DNA from: Amanita rubescens
Lineage: Eukaryota > Basidiomycota > Agaricomycetes > Agaricales > Amanitaceae
NCBI GenBank assembly: GCA_015039365.1
Contig: WION01000009.1
Coordinates: forward strand, 496,001-560,000
DNA: 64,000 nucleotides
Direction of reading: 5' to 3'
Shown here: in pieces, positions 11,432 to 23,243 of the stretch
How positions within the stretch are numbered: the first letter of the stretch is position 1
How the letters are laid out: every line of letters begins with the position of its first letter
Program-made: the position numbers and the translations under genes
Notes under the pieces: model-generated
The model's database searches: none
What the model saw: only the letters and a program-made list of their open reading frames with translations
Told to the model about the DNA's origin: nothing

Positions 11432-13106
11432 CTAGTATGAGCGAACTTTAGAGAACCAAAAGGGTCTCTCATGCTTCAAAGCAACGGGTATCGTATCACC
11501 CGTCTCCAGATTAACTGAATCATAGGATTCAATGTCCAACCTATTCCACCTGCCAAGAGGACGAGAGCGCAGCTCTAGCGTCATGACGAACATATATTGT
11601 GTCCGTTCCTCGGCGGTGGGGGGTGCGTGGTTGTAAGACACATGTCTACGTGGATGCTGCGCGTCGGACAACTCGAGGGTTTCAAACAGAGGCGCGAATG
11701 ACGGTGGGAGTGACTGAGGCAACCTTTCGTTTGCGTCAACGAGGTTCAATTGGACCATGTTACCCAACAGCTGCCATATACCAATGGAAAGGCCCTAGAG
11801 AATAATAAGAGCATAAAAAACGAGACAGAAATATGAAAACTCACCTTCATGTGCAAAGTGGGTTTGAGAATGGGTATAATTTGTTGTGGGCTCATTTCCT
11901 CGTTTGCTAGGAGGGACAGGACCACGCCATTAGGAAAGAACCGGCTGATAATATGTCAACGAAGACAGTCTATTAATAGATATTCACCGACAACGCACAG
12001 ATAGCGGTGGTATGTAATTAGATGAGATATCTATATCGCCGTTTAACCTAGTGAAAAACGTCGAGGTAAAGACTTACATTGACCCAGTGATTTTCACTGA
12101 GGCCTGCACGACTATAACACGCATCATTACTAGGAGGGTGAAGAAGATCTGAATAGGGACGAACACATAATGGCAGATGGCGATGTAAACGCCGTCTAAC
12201 CTTATACGCGGTTGTTCGATGAACATGCGTCTGTAACTTATATCCGTATCGTTCCATGATGGTCGTAAGAACATCAGTTTGCGATATTTGCGGAGGCTTG
12301 TATGTAGCTATTACAAGTTCCCTGACAGACGACATTACTAATGAGTTCTAGGAGGACAGGAAGGTGGGATCACCTCCAGAGTGTTGCATCCAAGCTTAGC
12401 AGGCGAGCTTTCCGGCAGACAAGGGCAAAGCGTTCTATAGAGGTGACATCCAATAGGCGGAGAATGGATACAACTAACTCGTCAGGCAACAGTCGCAACC
12501 ATAGCGGCTGTTGCTCGTCGTCTTGTGTAAAAGTTAAATCAGAAGGGATGTTGGACGTAATGTGAGCGAGCACTCCAGTGATTGATGGTCGTTTACCCGT
12601 GCTGATAGTCACGGACGTTGGGAAATCTTTCGCAAGGCTGTCAACCGCTCCATCTTTCTTGGGAACTGCTTGTTGAGACTTGAGAACGACTGCCAGCTTC
12701 TCTTCCCGCGAGTAAGCACGGTCTACATTTGGATCCTAGCAACGAATCTTAAGATTGACCAAAAATGTGCTATATATGTAATTAGAAATACCATTCTGAA
12801 TGCTTGACGATACAATAGCAGCGCGTCATTGAGCTCCCCATTTTGTTCACGTTGGACCGCATCACGGTAGATCTGCAGCGCCGAAAGGAGGTTCTGGGAC
12901 GGGGCAACAGTATTCACATGCACCCGTTTTGAGTCCGAGCTCGAGGGGGTCTTCTGGGTTGCCAGCAAAGTGGAAGAGTGAAAGCGAGGGGGTTCTGAAG
13001 GACCCTGTTGAACAATTGGAACAGCGGAGGGTTTTTTCCGGCTCTGGACCTCAGCCTTCCATCGCTCTCTAAACTGCGCAAGCTCGACTGTGTCGGGCTG
13101 GGCCAT
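11432..13106 (-). CDS. HRT3: FBXO9/Hrt3-type F-box protein
   Basis: Substrate adaptor of an SCF ubiquitin ligase. The start is MAQPDTVELAQFRERWKAEV at 13106. A TPR/MIT-like helical unit follows: LLSALQIYRDAVQREQNGEL then NDALLLYRQAFRM. After an intron the second exon gives DPNVDRAYSREEK. The F-box is at about 12490-12370: LWLRLLPDELVVSILRLLDV then FALVCRKARLLSLDATLWR. The Hrt3-like C-terminal part continues as ELVIATYKPPQISQ, MFIEQPRIRLDGVYIAICHY, MVQLNLVDANERLPQSLPPS and MTLELRSRPLGRWNRLDIES. One frame change near 12238 (ERYGY to YRRMFIEQ) fits one extra base. It is divergent from the J-protein gene with only 72 bases between start codons. Yeast Hrt3 and human FBXO9 share this architecture; the substrate is unknown. 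Confidence 0.8.
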
Positions 13107-13178
13107 GGTGAGAGGCTATGATGACCCTAACCCGAAAAATATGCCGAATATGGAATCTACACGTCTCTTCGCAACTTG
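13107..13178. promoter_or_regulatory. Very short bidirectional promoter (F-box gene / J-protein gene)
   Basis: Only 72 bases lie between the two opposite start codons, so 5' ends and promoter elements must be shared or overlap. No clear TATA or CCAAT element is visible. Co-regulation is inference. Confidence 0.55.
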
Positions 13179-14678
13179 ATGGAAAGCAATAAAGACGAAG
13201 CCCTGCGTTGTCTCTCGATCGCACAAAAGTACTTTAACGCTGCAAACATTCCCTCAGCGCACAAGTTCTGCTCAAAATCAATCTCTCTTTTCGAAACTCC
13301 TCAGGCTCTAGCTTTACTTGCTTCCATCAATGCCGCACCCGAGTCATCCACTGCAGGAGCTGCGAAAGCATCCGCAACGGAAGAGCACCCATCTGCCTCA
13401 GGCACGAAACAGAGGGGCACAAAATCGGGGGGGACTAACAAGCCGAATGGGACAGCAGGTGGTATGGGCGGCGAGAAGCGGGACTATACCCCTGAACAAC
13501 ATGCTACGGTCAAGCGGGTGCGAACATGCAAGGTTACAGAGTACTATGAGATCCTCGAACTGAAAAAGGATTGCGAGGAGGCTGATATAAAAAAAGCGTA
13601 TAGAAAGGTACGTGGCAATTTGGTTTTCTTGACAAATCCTCACGATGATAGTTGGCATTGGCTCTGCATCCTGACAAGAATGGGGCACCTGGTGCGGATG
13701 AGGCGTTTAAATGTGTGTACTCATTATCCCTCTGTTGTTGTTCCATAATTAATCCTGGTCGTAGTGGTCTCGAAAGCTTTCCAGGTGTTGTCTGGTTTGT
13801 CCCCTTGCTAGATCTCATTGGAATCTCTCCTCACAAGGCAAGCGCAGACCCGCAAAAACGCGCCGTTTATGACCGTAGTGGATCTGATCCAGAGTCGCGA
13901 TTTTCAGGCGTGCCGTCTTCATCCGGCGGTTCTACGGTCCATCCATTCACGGGAGCCTCATTTGAAGGTGAACTTAGTCCTGAAGACTTGTTCAACATGT
14001 TCTTTGGCGCAGGGGGTGGTGGTCCATTTGGCAACGCATTCGGCGGCGGAGGACCTGGTGAGTCAGCAGCAGATGCGTAGCTCAATGTGACCTCATTCAC
14101 CCAAAGCAGTATTCACCGCTACATTTGGTCCTGGTGGGTTCCGCACGGTGAGAATGGGCGGCCAGGCGCGCGCAAGGAATGTGCAGGTCAATGACACAAG
14201 ATCAATATTCGTGCAGCTGCTGCCCTTGATAATTCTCTTCGGACTATCTCTACTATCAGCATTGCCATCTATTTTCACCACAGCGCCAGTTCCAGATCCA
14301 CGGTACTCATTCCGCGGGACGCACCGGTATCATGTTGAACGACAAACAGAACAACTCGGCGTGCCGTATTTCGTGAACGCAGCGGAATTCGCCAAACATC
14401 CTGTGATTGGTGCAGAGATAGCACGAGAGAAGGCAGGTAGCACGCAAGGGACAGAAAAGCTCAGGTCTCGCCTAAGTTTGAAAGAAACGTGGAACAGGCA
14501 TATACGCAAAATCTATACGTGCAGTGTCAACGAGGTGTTGATCAGAAAGGAACGAAGAAAAGAGGCTGAAGTTGGAATTTTCGGTATTGGAACAGACTGG
14601 GAAAAGGTGCGAGAGATTGAGCAGGAAAAGGTGGAAAGCTGCGAGGAGCTGAAGCGCCTAGGTGTGCTCCGGTCATGA
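13179..14678 (+). CDS. HLJ1: DnaJ/Hsp40 membrane co-chaperone (DNAJB12/Hlj1-like)
   Basis: ER-membrane J-protein that recruits Hsp70 for quality control and ERAD. The start is the ATG at 13179 (MESNKDEALRCLSIAQKYFN), typical of the DNAJB12/14 N-terminus. A Gly/Ser/Thr linker follows. The J domain begins TEYYEILELKKDCEEADIKK. After an intron it continues LALALHPDKNGAPGADEAFK with the essential HPD motif, then VSKAFQVL and DPQKRAVYDRSGSDPESRF. A Gly-rich loop (FFGAGGGGPFGNAFGGGGP) precedes one hydrophobic segment, SIFVQLLPLIILFGLSLLSA (about 14199-14258). The DUF1977-like C-terminal domain follows (FRGTHRYHVERQTEQLGVPY) and the stop is at 14678. All junctions splice in frame. Orientation (J domain cytosolic, one membrane span) is inferred from family members. 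Confidence 0.88.
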
Positions 14679-15282
14679 AGTGGGCGAGGTAAATTATTTA
14701 AATATGATTTTTGTCATGACTTTACCCACTGGCCATAGAATATTCGTTAGCTTAGGATAATATATACCAGGTTGTTAATCGCAAAAGAAAATTTTATAGC
14801 AGCAGCAATGCCTCGGTTTCTAACTCAACATCTACCCGAGTCATGTAGACGCAGCTACTCTCTGCTTCTCCAGATTAACATAGTAGCTTTCCTGGCGTTC
14901 CACTAATGCAATTCTTGAGATAAAGCGACAAATCTTGCGCATATATTGACTTACAACTCTTTAAGTGACTGCCATACCTGGAACGTGTGAGATACAGCGA
15001 TATTCTCGTTGATATGAGACTCACCAATACGCGTATCCAGAAGAGATACCAAGGCTGAATGCCAAACCGACATCAAGCCAGAATTGTTTTCTGAGTTTAC
15101 CAGTGATAGGTGCGATGGGCATGGTTGCGGTGGAAGGGAAATGTCGGACTGAAATGGCAGATGAGACCAAACAAAGGGACAAATAGAGAGGTTACCCAAG
15201 CCGTCCATTACGAACGTCAGACTCAAGTGCTCATCTTCAATCTTCATCGCGCTCATCCTACCCTATTATTCCCAACCTCGTC
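14679..15282. other. Intergenic region, no gene seen
   Basis: It contains the 3' end of the J-protein gene (AT-rich, atttaaatatgattttt) and the promoter of the PP2A subunit gene. An open frame of 101 codons on the minus strand (14951-15256) has no recognisable similarity and is treated as chance. Confidence 0.5.
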
Positions 15283-17219
15283 ATGGAAGACCCTTCTAGC
15301 TCAGGCGGCTGGCGTTTTGCTCAGTGTTTCGGAGACAAGGGCGAAGTAGACGACATCACTGAAGGTACGTTTCGTCTCGTCTGACGTCTGATCATGCGCC
15401 TCTGTGCCTCGCTTGCGTCTCCTGTCGCAGATTCATGCATTTTCTTATTAAATGACGAAAATCTATATCTATCCACCTTGCTAACTAGTCTCTTCGTCTT
15501 GTGCCGTCGCAGCCGACATTATCTCAACCGTCGAGTTTGACTCATCAGGCAATTATCTTGCCACAGGAGACAAAGGTGGTCGTGTGGTGCTTTTTGAGAG
15601 AAATGAAATGGTCCGTATTGTCCTCATGGTCGCTCGATTCCGGGCCTTTCTTTTGCCTTGCTGCTGCTCGTGAACCCCAGCTGATTTCCACGTAATCTAT
15701 ATCTTTCACATATCATCTACTGGCGACTTCTCTAATCGTGCCACAATCTGAACGTCGGTCTAACTGCCACCCCTCTTCCTTCCGCCCCTCGTTATCTTAC
15801 CGTGATCAGAAAAGGGGTTGTGAATATAGATTTTACACCGAGTTCCAATCCCACGAACCCGAGTTTGATTATCTCAAGTCGTTAGAAATCGAAGAGAAGA
15901 TCAACAAGATCAAATGGTGCAAACGACAGAATTCGGCGCATTTTCTATTATCAACAAATGGTGCGTGTGCTTCAGTGATTGAAAACGCTTCCAATCTGAT
16001 GCTGGTCAAGATAAAACAATAAAGCTTTGGAAAGTATTTGAAAAGTCTTTGAAAGTAGTTTCGGAATCCAATCATCACGATGGCCAACGTCAATTACCAC
16101 CACCTACATCTTCTGGCCACCTACGCTTACCACGCATGGTCCAACAAGACAACATAATCGCAGCCGTGCCGCGCAAGGTGTACGCAAATGCTCACGCTTA
16201 TCACATTCATTCCATCTCCGTCAACTCTGATCAAGAAACTTATATTTCTGCCGACGATCTGCGGATCAACCTTTGGAACTTGAATATAAGCGATCAGAGT
16301 TTCAGTGAGTGCCCTGTTTGTTCCTCGTTGTACGTCCTGCTCAATAAAGAACAACAGATATTGTCGACATCAAACCAGTGAACATGGAAGAATTAACGGA
16401 AGTGATCACTGCGACAGAGTTCCACCCAATACATTGCAATCTTTTTATGTATTCAAGCTCCAAGAGCAATATCAAATTGGCCGACATGCGCGAATCTGCT
16501 CTCTGTGATAGACACGCAAAGTGTACGTGAGAGAACCAGCTTCTCGGCTATTGTTGACAACTCAGACAGGCTTCGAAGAAGAAGAGGATCCATCCACACG
16601 TTCATTCTTTTCGGAGATCATCTCATCTATCTCAGATGTCAAATTTAGTCACGATGGCCGGTATATCCTTTCCCGAGACTACCTGTCGCTGAAAATATGG
16701 GACATCAATATGGAAGCAAGACCTGTCAAGACGATCTCCATCCATGATAATCTGCGTGGGAAACTGTGTGACTTGTACGAAAATGACTGTATCTTTGATA
16801 AATTCGAATGTGCATGGGGTGGTGACGACAAGTAAGTTAACTATGCTTCTGAATGCGTAGTCTAACGGTCTCAAGACACGTGTTGACGGGATCCTACCAC
16901 AACTACTTCCGAATATACGATACCGACACGCTTAATGATGTCCTGTTACAGGCGGACAAGTCCGCATTCAAAGCCAAAAAAATAGGTGGACCATTGGCGA
17001 GTGGAAAGTTGGGGGCGAAGAATGGGCCAAGATTGCGTGATGCAATCCAACTGGATACGGTGGACTTTAACAAGAAGATTCTGCATATGAGTTGGCATCC
17101 AAAGGAGAATACCATTGCCGTAAGTCATGGTTCACTACTATGATATATATGATTGACTTTTGACTGCGACGTAGATCGCAGCAACAAACAACCTCTTTTT
17201 GTATAGTGCTGCTACATGA
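15283..17219 (+). CDS. CDC55: PP2A regulatory subunit B55 (Cdc55/PR55 family), WD40
   Basis: B-type regulatory subunit that directs the PP2A trimer to mitotic and morphogenetic substrates. The start is [20 protein letters not shown] (15283). Signature blocks follow in order: [185 protein letters not shown] and the last blade [12 protein letters not shown] then [12 protein letters not shown]. These make the seven-blade propeller. The second intron (about 15610-15806) is long at roughly 200 bases; the others are near 50. The stop is at 17219. Reading frames join without shifts. Family assignment is very secure. Confidence 0.95.
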
Positions 17220-17764
17220 AAGCATGTATCATTTACAGTTCATGCTTGTTCGCATGTGCGACACTGAGAGATGGACGAACATGCCATTCAACGCACGACG
17301 CTAACCTACTGTGCGAAAACCTCGATGCTACTAACCGCTTAACCCACACTTTGCACACCGGAATTTTTTTTCAGTTTGCGGCTTGGGACATTTACAGGCG
17401 CTACAACACCTTGAACTTTTTTAATGCCCTTCCAATAATCTGCGAGACATACTCCTCTTGTTCTTCCTCCCCTGCTACCTACCTATACCCTTCACTGTCG
17501 CCCTCTTTGTTATGTTTCGTCTCGCGCTTTGTTACCGCAACTTTCATCAGACGCTCAATCAACACATCCATCATTGCTTCCTTTGTAGACCTCTTCATAG
17601 CATTCGACGACTCTTTTTGGGTGACCATTTGCTTTTTAGGAAACAAAGAATGTAGAACCATCGATAAATAATAAATAATTGATCGATACAGGCTGCGAAT
17701 CAAAGAAACTATGCCACACCCATCTTCTCTTTCACCCACGTAAACCGAACGATATTCTGTCGCG
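17220..17764. other. Intergenic region, no gene seen
   Basis: It holds the 3' end of the PP2A subunit gene and the promoter of the MYND gene. It is pyrimidine-rich (for example cctcttgttcttcctcccct at about 17452-17471), which is usual just upstream of fungal transcription starts. An open frame 17216-17671 is low complexity and not recognised. Confidence 0.5.
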
Positions 17765-18662
17765 ATGGAGAATGTATTGACGCTCCCGCCAGTCGTCTCT
17801 CGATGTGATACCTGCAGTAATGAAAACCGGGAAGACGGAAGTGACGGACACTTGCTTCGCTGTTCAGTATGCAAAGATCGCTTTTACTGCGTGAGTTCGA
17901 ATCTCGCCCAAGAAATTCCAAAGGTTAGTTATGCATGCCACCGCATAGAGCGCAGCTTGTCAAGCTCGAGATTGGAAGGAGCACAAGTACAACTGCTCTC
18001 TCTTGCCACCAGACGGACTGGAACATCTTGAGATCGAAAGCGATCAAGGTCGCGAGAAAGCTATTCAAGAGTACACGGCACGCCTTACCGCATGGGCGAA
18101 AGGAGGACGACGAGATCAAGAATACCACCCTTACAGCCGGGCAGCTAAAATTTGCCTCTTCGAGTTCCATGACCAGCATAGCGTTAAAAAGTAAGAGATT
18201 CCGAGATTCCGACCTAGGGCCTCGAGCTAATCTTCCATCATGGTGATAGGGTTTGCCTTTCCTGACAACCTGCAATACAAGCGCCACTCCATGGGACACG
18301 TCAAGTATCCATATCGATCGACGCTCATGCTTGCAGCGCGAACAGGCCTTTTGCAGCTCGTTTCAGGACTATCAGTTAGGGAAAAAACCGCCCTTGCGGA
18401 ACGCATCAACCAAGCCAAGATTCCCGCAAAGTGGACTCGTCTTTTTGGACCCAAGATTGTGGCTCGTCCTGGAAATCTTGCCCCGGGAGAATATGAAGTG
18501 TTTGCGACCCTCGCACCAGCATTTTTATTCCACGGAGAACGGGACGAATGGTGTCCGATTGCAAAGCTTTCAATGGAAGATACGGACTTTTGGGTCACGT
18601 TGTCGGAGGCTTTCAAGGAGTTGTGGGATGCTGCTCAAAATATGATGAATGGCGGAAATTGA
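17765..18662 (+). CDS. MYND-type zinc finger protein
   Basis: Small protein with an N-terminal MYND finger, a zinc-binding protein-interaction module common in Agaricomycete proteins. The start is MENVLTLPPVVSRCDTCSNE (17765). The finger is spliced across an intron (gtgagttcg...cgcatag): CDTC, CSVCKDRFYC, then ACQARDWKEHKYNC, giving the C-X2-C...C-X2-C...C-X3-C...H-X3-C layout. The middle exon continues LLPPDGLEHLEIESDQGREK and AAKICLFEFHDQHSVKK. After another intron comes FAFPDNLQYKRHSMGHVKYP and a C-terminal domain (LAPGEYEVFATLAPAFLFHG) ending at 18662. There is no SET domain, so it is probably not a SMYD methyltransferase. Molecular role unknown. Confidence 0.75.
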
Positions 18663-19234
18663 TCAAACTGTTAATAATTTTGCCATGGTCGTGTTGGCTC
18701 CGCGTTCAATTAAATATTCGCGTATACCCATGGTACTTGCAAGTTGAACGTTGAATGGCTGCAAAGATGTGTAAGGGTGTTAGGTGCCAGACATATTGAC
18801 CTGCATAAGGAAATGACCAAAAAGATATTTCAGTCGTTACCGAAACAGTACTTCTGATCAAATCCTGTCTGGGATATTGCACACTCACTCGGATCACGGC
18901 GGGCACACAATTTTTTTCCAATTTCGCGCAACCTGCCAACACAGCGTAGTCGTCCATACTGGAAAAACCCAATTTTACGTAAAATCTAAGATTTCTCCAG
19001 ATATTATGTTAAAAAATGACATGCTATGTGCTTTTCGTAGTTACATGCGGCGTGTTCGTCCACGCTAAGTATGTGCTTTCGTAGTTTAGATTTAAACCTG
19101 GTGCGTTCGTCGACGCTAAGGTGGTTCATCAATTGTTATAATAGCTCTGAATTTACGTGGTTAGATAAGGGAATAAGAAAGATAACTGATCGCCATCCTC
19201 GTGACGTCAGCGCATCATAATCAATATTCGAAAA
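18663..19234. other. Intergenic region with a short duplicated unit
   Basis: Convergent gap between the MYND and kinase genes. It contains a palindrome attttacgtaaaat (about 18971-18984) and the imperfect direct repeat described separately. No coding signal is recognised. Confidence 0.5.
19025..19120. repeat. Imperfect tandem duplication, units of about 45-51 bases
   Basis: Unit 1 (19025-19069) starts tatgtgcttttcgtagtt and ends cgttcgtc(c/g)acgctaag-like. Unit 2 (19070-19120) starts tatgtgctttcgtagttt and ends gcgttcgtcgacgctaag. The centres diverge by a small insertion. It is a local duplication with no sign of a mobile element. Confidence 0.65.
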
Positions 19235-20809
19235 TTAGAGTAGCCAACTATCCTTTAGCAGCTCTTGTGCACTCGGTCGCAGCTTCGGATCCAACGACAA
19301 GCATCTGCGCAAGAATGCAGCAGTACCTGGAATCTTGTCCTCATCCACGGCTTCAAGGCTCCGCAAAATGACTTCGAGAGTGGTTGGCATAAATTTGTTC
19401 GTGTGAAGAAGCGTGCCTAAGTGAAGATATTGATTGAGGAGATTTAGTATGGTTGACGAGGTTGTTCTCACCATTCTCATCAAAATATTTTCCTCGTTCC
19501 TCGCAATCTTTGAGGAATTCAGGTGGGAACGGCCCTAAGCACTCTACTATGTACTGCAAATGAAGTTCGTGTGAATAATTATTGGCTTTCTGGTAGAAGA
19601 GTTGGCGTTCGGTAAGAAGCTCGAACAACTAGGATGTATCCAGTATCAGCGGAGTGATGAAGGTAGCCAACATACAAGGCAACCGACTGTCCAGATGTCG
19701 ATGGTGGACGTCCAGGGATATCTAAGGGTGACTTCCGGAGCACGGAGTATAGATGGTTGAGGAAGATGCTCTCTTCCGGGCTCGTCGACGGAAGTGGCTG
19801 TTTGTGCATCGTCGGTAAGAGTGAGTAAGAGGCAGGGTGTGGTCACCTTCGCCGTAATCCACCAGTCGAACCGAGATATCCTCTATAGATCCATTAAGGC
19901 TTAAATACGGTAGAGGTTCTGAACGTGAAAAGACGAGGGGTAAAGGTAACGATTTCAGATTCAAGGGAGGGCCATAGATGGACGGAGGATTGGCCTTGAT
20001 GTATTCTTCTATTCTAGAAGATGCTGGTTGAGGTATTGAAACGAGGATGTTCTCGGACTTCAGATCTTAACATATGATTGTCGGTATGGATAAAAATGGG
20101 CGTTGGGCCAGACCCACCAGTGTGAATATACCCGCATCCGCGATGAAGGTAGTCCAGAGCGAGAAGAACCTGTTTTGTTATGCGCTTTGCAATGGGCAGG
20201 GTGAACCGGTTCTGCCCAGGCTCTCGGAGTCGAAGATTTGTTAAGGCGTCCGTCACAAAACATATGTGACCGCCAGCTGCGCTATTGGCAATGAAACAGT
20301 GTCGGAGAGTTAAACAGTGATTGAATCCGGGGCTGTTAGGGTTGGCAGATTCGATCTTTCGGAATACATCATATTCTGGTGAATAGCCCGCGACGATATT
20401 TGCAGTGGCTTGCGATGTCAAGATCTTCATGGCAACGAAAGTTCTAGTCTTGGCCGAATGGTCACTGAATTGATGTGAAATTTGTTTGATACTTGTAATT
20501 TATGAGGAACTCACAGCGCGAGCCACACAGAGGAAGAAGCAGCCCAACCCAGCTGAATTCAATGATCAAAACAGGGTCGAGACAGGGAGGCAGGGAAGCT
20601 CAGCGCACTTTGCGGACGAACTCATACTGTCCCAACGAACGTCCAACTGCTGTAGCAGTGAAGTATCCGAAGCCTTCTTCGAAAGTCGAAAGTAGAGGTT
20701 CCTCCGGGGGCTTGTCAGTTCCTCCCATCGCGGTGGTCAGGACCTTGGGATCGATCGCCTTGGCTTCCTGTTGAAAGGACGATCGTTCTTCTTGGAAACT
20801 CTCGGGCAT
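19235..20809 (-). CDS. SRPK-like serine/threonine protein kinase
   Basis: Kinase related to SR-protein kinases, a family greatly expanded in Agaricomycetes. The start is MPESFQEERSSFQQEAKAID (20809). It continues LGQYEFVRK, the Gly-loop region LGWAASSSVWLA and the lysine strand RTFVAMKILTSQ. The N-lobe continues with YDVFRKIESANPNSPG. The catalytic loop is spliced: GCGYIHT then DLKSENILVSIPQPA, giving HTDLKSEN as in SRPKs (HTD instead of HRD). The metal-binding motif is VDYGEA rather than DFG. The C-lobe has LRAPEVTLRYPWTSTIDIWT (APE and the DxW motif), FELLTERQLFYQK and FLRRCLSLDPKLRPSAQELL, ending at 19235. All junctions join in frame. There is no long spacer between lobes, so this is the short fungal type. 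Activity looks retained; substrates are unknown. Confidence 0.82.
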
Positions 20810-21177
20810 TGTCTGCGAGGAAAGTGGCCGTCGGATGTGTCTGAAGACTCAGGGGTCAGCATAGTTTGTCTCGGAGGAGCATAACTCCGAGTGATGCGGC
20901 ACTGCCAGTGTGTGGCCCAGGTACAAGCGAAATCAAATGGTCGTGGTCAGAGGGTTGAGAGTGCACACCGAACTACTAGCTATGTATAAGTAAGTTCACG
21001 AGGCAGCACTCAACTGATCCCAGGAAGTTGAACCCCAGTGACGCAACAATACGGACGCGAATGGAACGGAACGCCGCTAATATAATTGTCCTGAAACGTG
21101 TTTAACTAGGGGATAGTACTCGAAAGCCTGGCAGGGAATGGTTCCTACGACTATCCAGCCTCCGTATAAAGAATAAC
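20810..21177. promoter_or_regulatory. Divergent intergenic region (kinase / cytochrome P450)
   Basis: It separates opposite start codons, so both promoters lie here. A TATA-like tatgtataagta occurs near 20981-20992 and tccgtataaaga near 21160-21171, the latter just upstream of the P450 ATG at 21178. The TATA assignment is by eye only. Confidence 0.4.
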
Positions 21178-23243
21178 ATGTTGCAAGCGCTCAACGCCGC
21201 TGTATTCCTCGCATTATTATATTATGGCCCCACTATCTACAAGAAAATCACGGATAATCTCAAAGTACACATCAAGTAATAGCGCAATCTAGTCACCGCT
21301 CAGCTAATGTGATTTTTTAGCTAAAATCTATCCCAATCGTCGGTGCTTCAAGCGCATTGACTTCATATATAGGAGCATACCGGTTTTTGAAATATCCGAA
21401 AGAAATGATGCAAGAAGGTTATGACAAAGTATAGTGCGCAGAAAGCCTCACAGGATTCTAAGCAATGAATGATATAGCACCGCGGATCTGTTTTCAAAGT
21501 GCCGATGATGGCGCAGTGGATGATTGTCGTTTCCGGACCCGACAAAATAGAAGACATTCGCCAAGCCTCGGATGATGTCCTTTCGTTACGGCGTGCTTTG
21601 GAGGAAGTAATACGCCTGTTCGTCTTTATATCACGGTTATCACCTAACCAGTTGCTTGACATAGGTTTTACACACAAATTTGACCTTTGGCCCAAAGACA
21701 TTGGAGGATACTTCACTAGCTGACGCCATCAGGACACCTCTTACTCGAAGTATTGGGACCAAATTTCCTGAGATTTACGACGAGATTACTGCTGCCTTCA
21801 TCCACCACGTCCCTGCCAGCGCTGACGGTAAAGTGACTGTACATCTCCCAGAATGACTGCTGATTGATTGTACTTAGAATGGATCAAAATCCGAGCGTAC
21901 CCAATCATGATGGATATCGCTTGTAGGGCGAGTAATAGAATGCTCGTTGGGCTACCACTCTGTGAATATAATATTCTTTTCCTGTGACATAGATAAATTC
22001 TCATGTCAGAAGCGCAGGTCGTAACCCAGACTATATAGAACTTAACAAGCAATTTACCATCGATATTGTCAAGGCAGGTAATCTCATCAATACATTTCCA
22101 TCATTCTTGAAACGGTATGTACTTTTTCGACAGGACTGTGAACACGCGCTTAGTACTGCTTAGAATCGTAGTGCGCTTTACAGATGTAGCGAGCGGCATC
22201 GAACGTGGGATGAGACACCTAGGCCCTTTGATTAACGAGCGTCTGGGGCAAGAGGCACGATACGGAAAGGATTGGCTTGACAAACCTGTCAGTTGTTATT
22301 ATCCGTAAAGATTACTCACTCTCACCCGCTTCAGAGTGACATCATTACTTGGCTATTCGAGGTCTCCAAAGGTGAAAGACCGTCTGTTCGTACTATAACG
22401 ACGCGTATACTCTTTATCAATTTTGCGGCTATCCACATGACATCGATGGTGCGTACGTCCTCTTGGAACTATATGAAGGTTATTTAACTTTCTGCAGGCC
22501 CTCACGCATGCTTTATTTGACTTGGCGACATATTCAGATTACGTGGAACCTCTGCGTAGAGAAGCTGAGGCAATAATCAGGGAAGAAGGATGGTCCAAGG
22601 CCGCCATTTCGAAATTAAGCAAACTGGATAGCTTTGTGAAGGAATCGCTGCGGCTAGCGCCAACTGGTGGTGCATGTACGATATTCAAATCCAGTATATT
22701 ATCTGTCGTATCTAACATTAGCTTCCAGTCATAATGTTTCGCAAAGTGATGAAAGACTTTACGTTTTCGGATGGCACGACGATTCCCGCTGGTAACTTCA
22801 TGTGTGTGCCAAGTCTCTGCATACACACCGATCCGGTAAACTGTGTTCTGTCGCTTGAAGCTCTCCGGTTATTGAAATGCGTACATAGGACAATTTTGAC
22901 AATGCTGAAGCCTTCGATGGCTTCCGCTTCGAGAAGATGCGCGAACAGGGAGATGATAATTCCAAACACCTGCTCGTTTCTCTCGACCTCGATTTCCTTC
23001 TGTTCGGCCATGGACGCCATGCATGGTATGATTGTGTCTTTCGCTTGTTGGTGTCGCTTAATATTGTGTTTCAGCCCTGGGCGATTCCTGGCAGGCAGCG
23101 AATTGAAAACCATGCTTGCTCACATTCTGTTGAACTATGACATCAAGTTAGCCAATGGCAACGAGCGTCCCAAAAATGTGTGGTTTGGGCGATCTTGCTC
23201 GCCTGACCCTACAGCCGAAGTCTTATTTCGAAAGCGTTTTTGA
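21178..23243 (+). CDS. Cytochrome P450 monooxygenase
   Basis: Haem-thiolate monooxygenase anchored in the ER membrane. The start MLQALNAAVFLALLYYGPTI (21178) gives a signal anchor, followed by LKSIPIVGASSALTSYIGAY. Recognisable blocks are KVPMMAQWMIVVSGPDKIED, TFGPKTLEDTSLADAIRTPL, AYPIMMDIACRASNRMLVGL, SDIITWLFEVSKGERPS, ATYSDYVEPLRREAEAIIRE and the ExxR helix in KLDSFVKESLRL. After that come FSDGTTIPAGNFMCVPSLCI and the haem loop FGHGRHA then CPGRFLAGSELK, spliced inside the Cys codon by the intron gtatga...tttcag. The stop is at 23243. The I-helix reads INFAAIHMTSM, with a His where many P450s have Gly. All junctions are in frame and it looks functional. Substrate unknown; no biosynthetic partner genes surround it. 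Confidence 0.9.

Noticed and set aside
17880..17915. tRNA B-box-like gagttcgaatctcgcc
   Set aside because: It lies at the 5' splice site of the MYND gene, has no A box or acceptor stem around it, and the flanking sequence is coding on the same strand.
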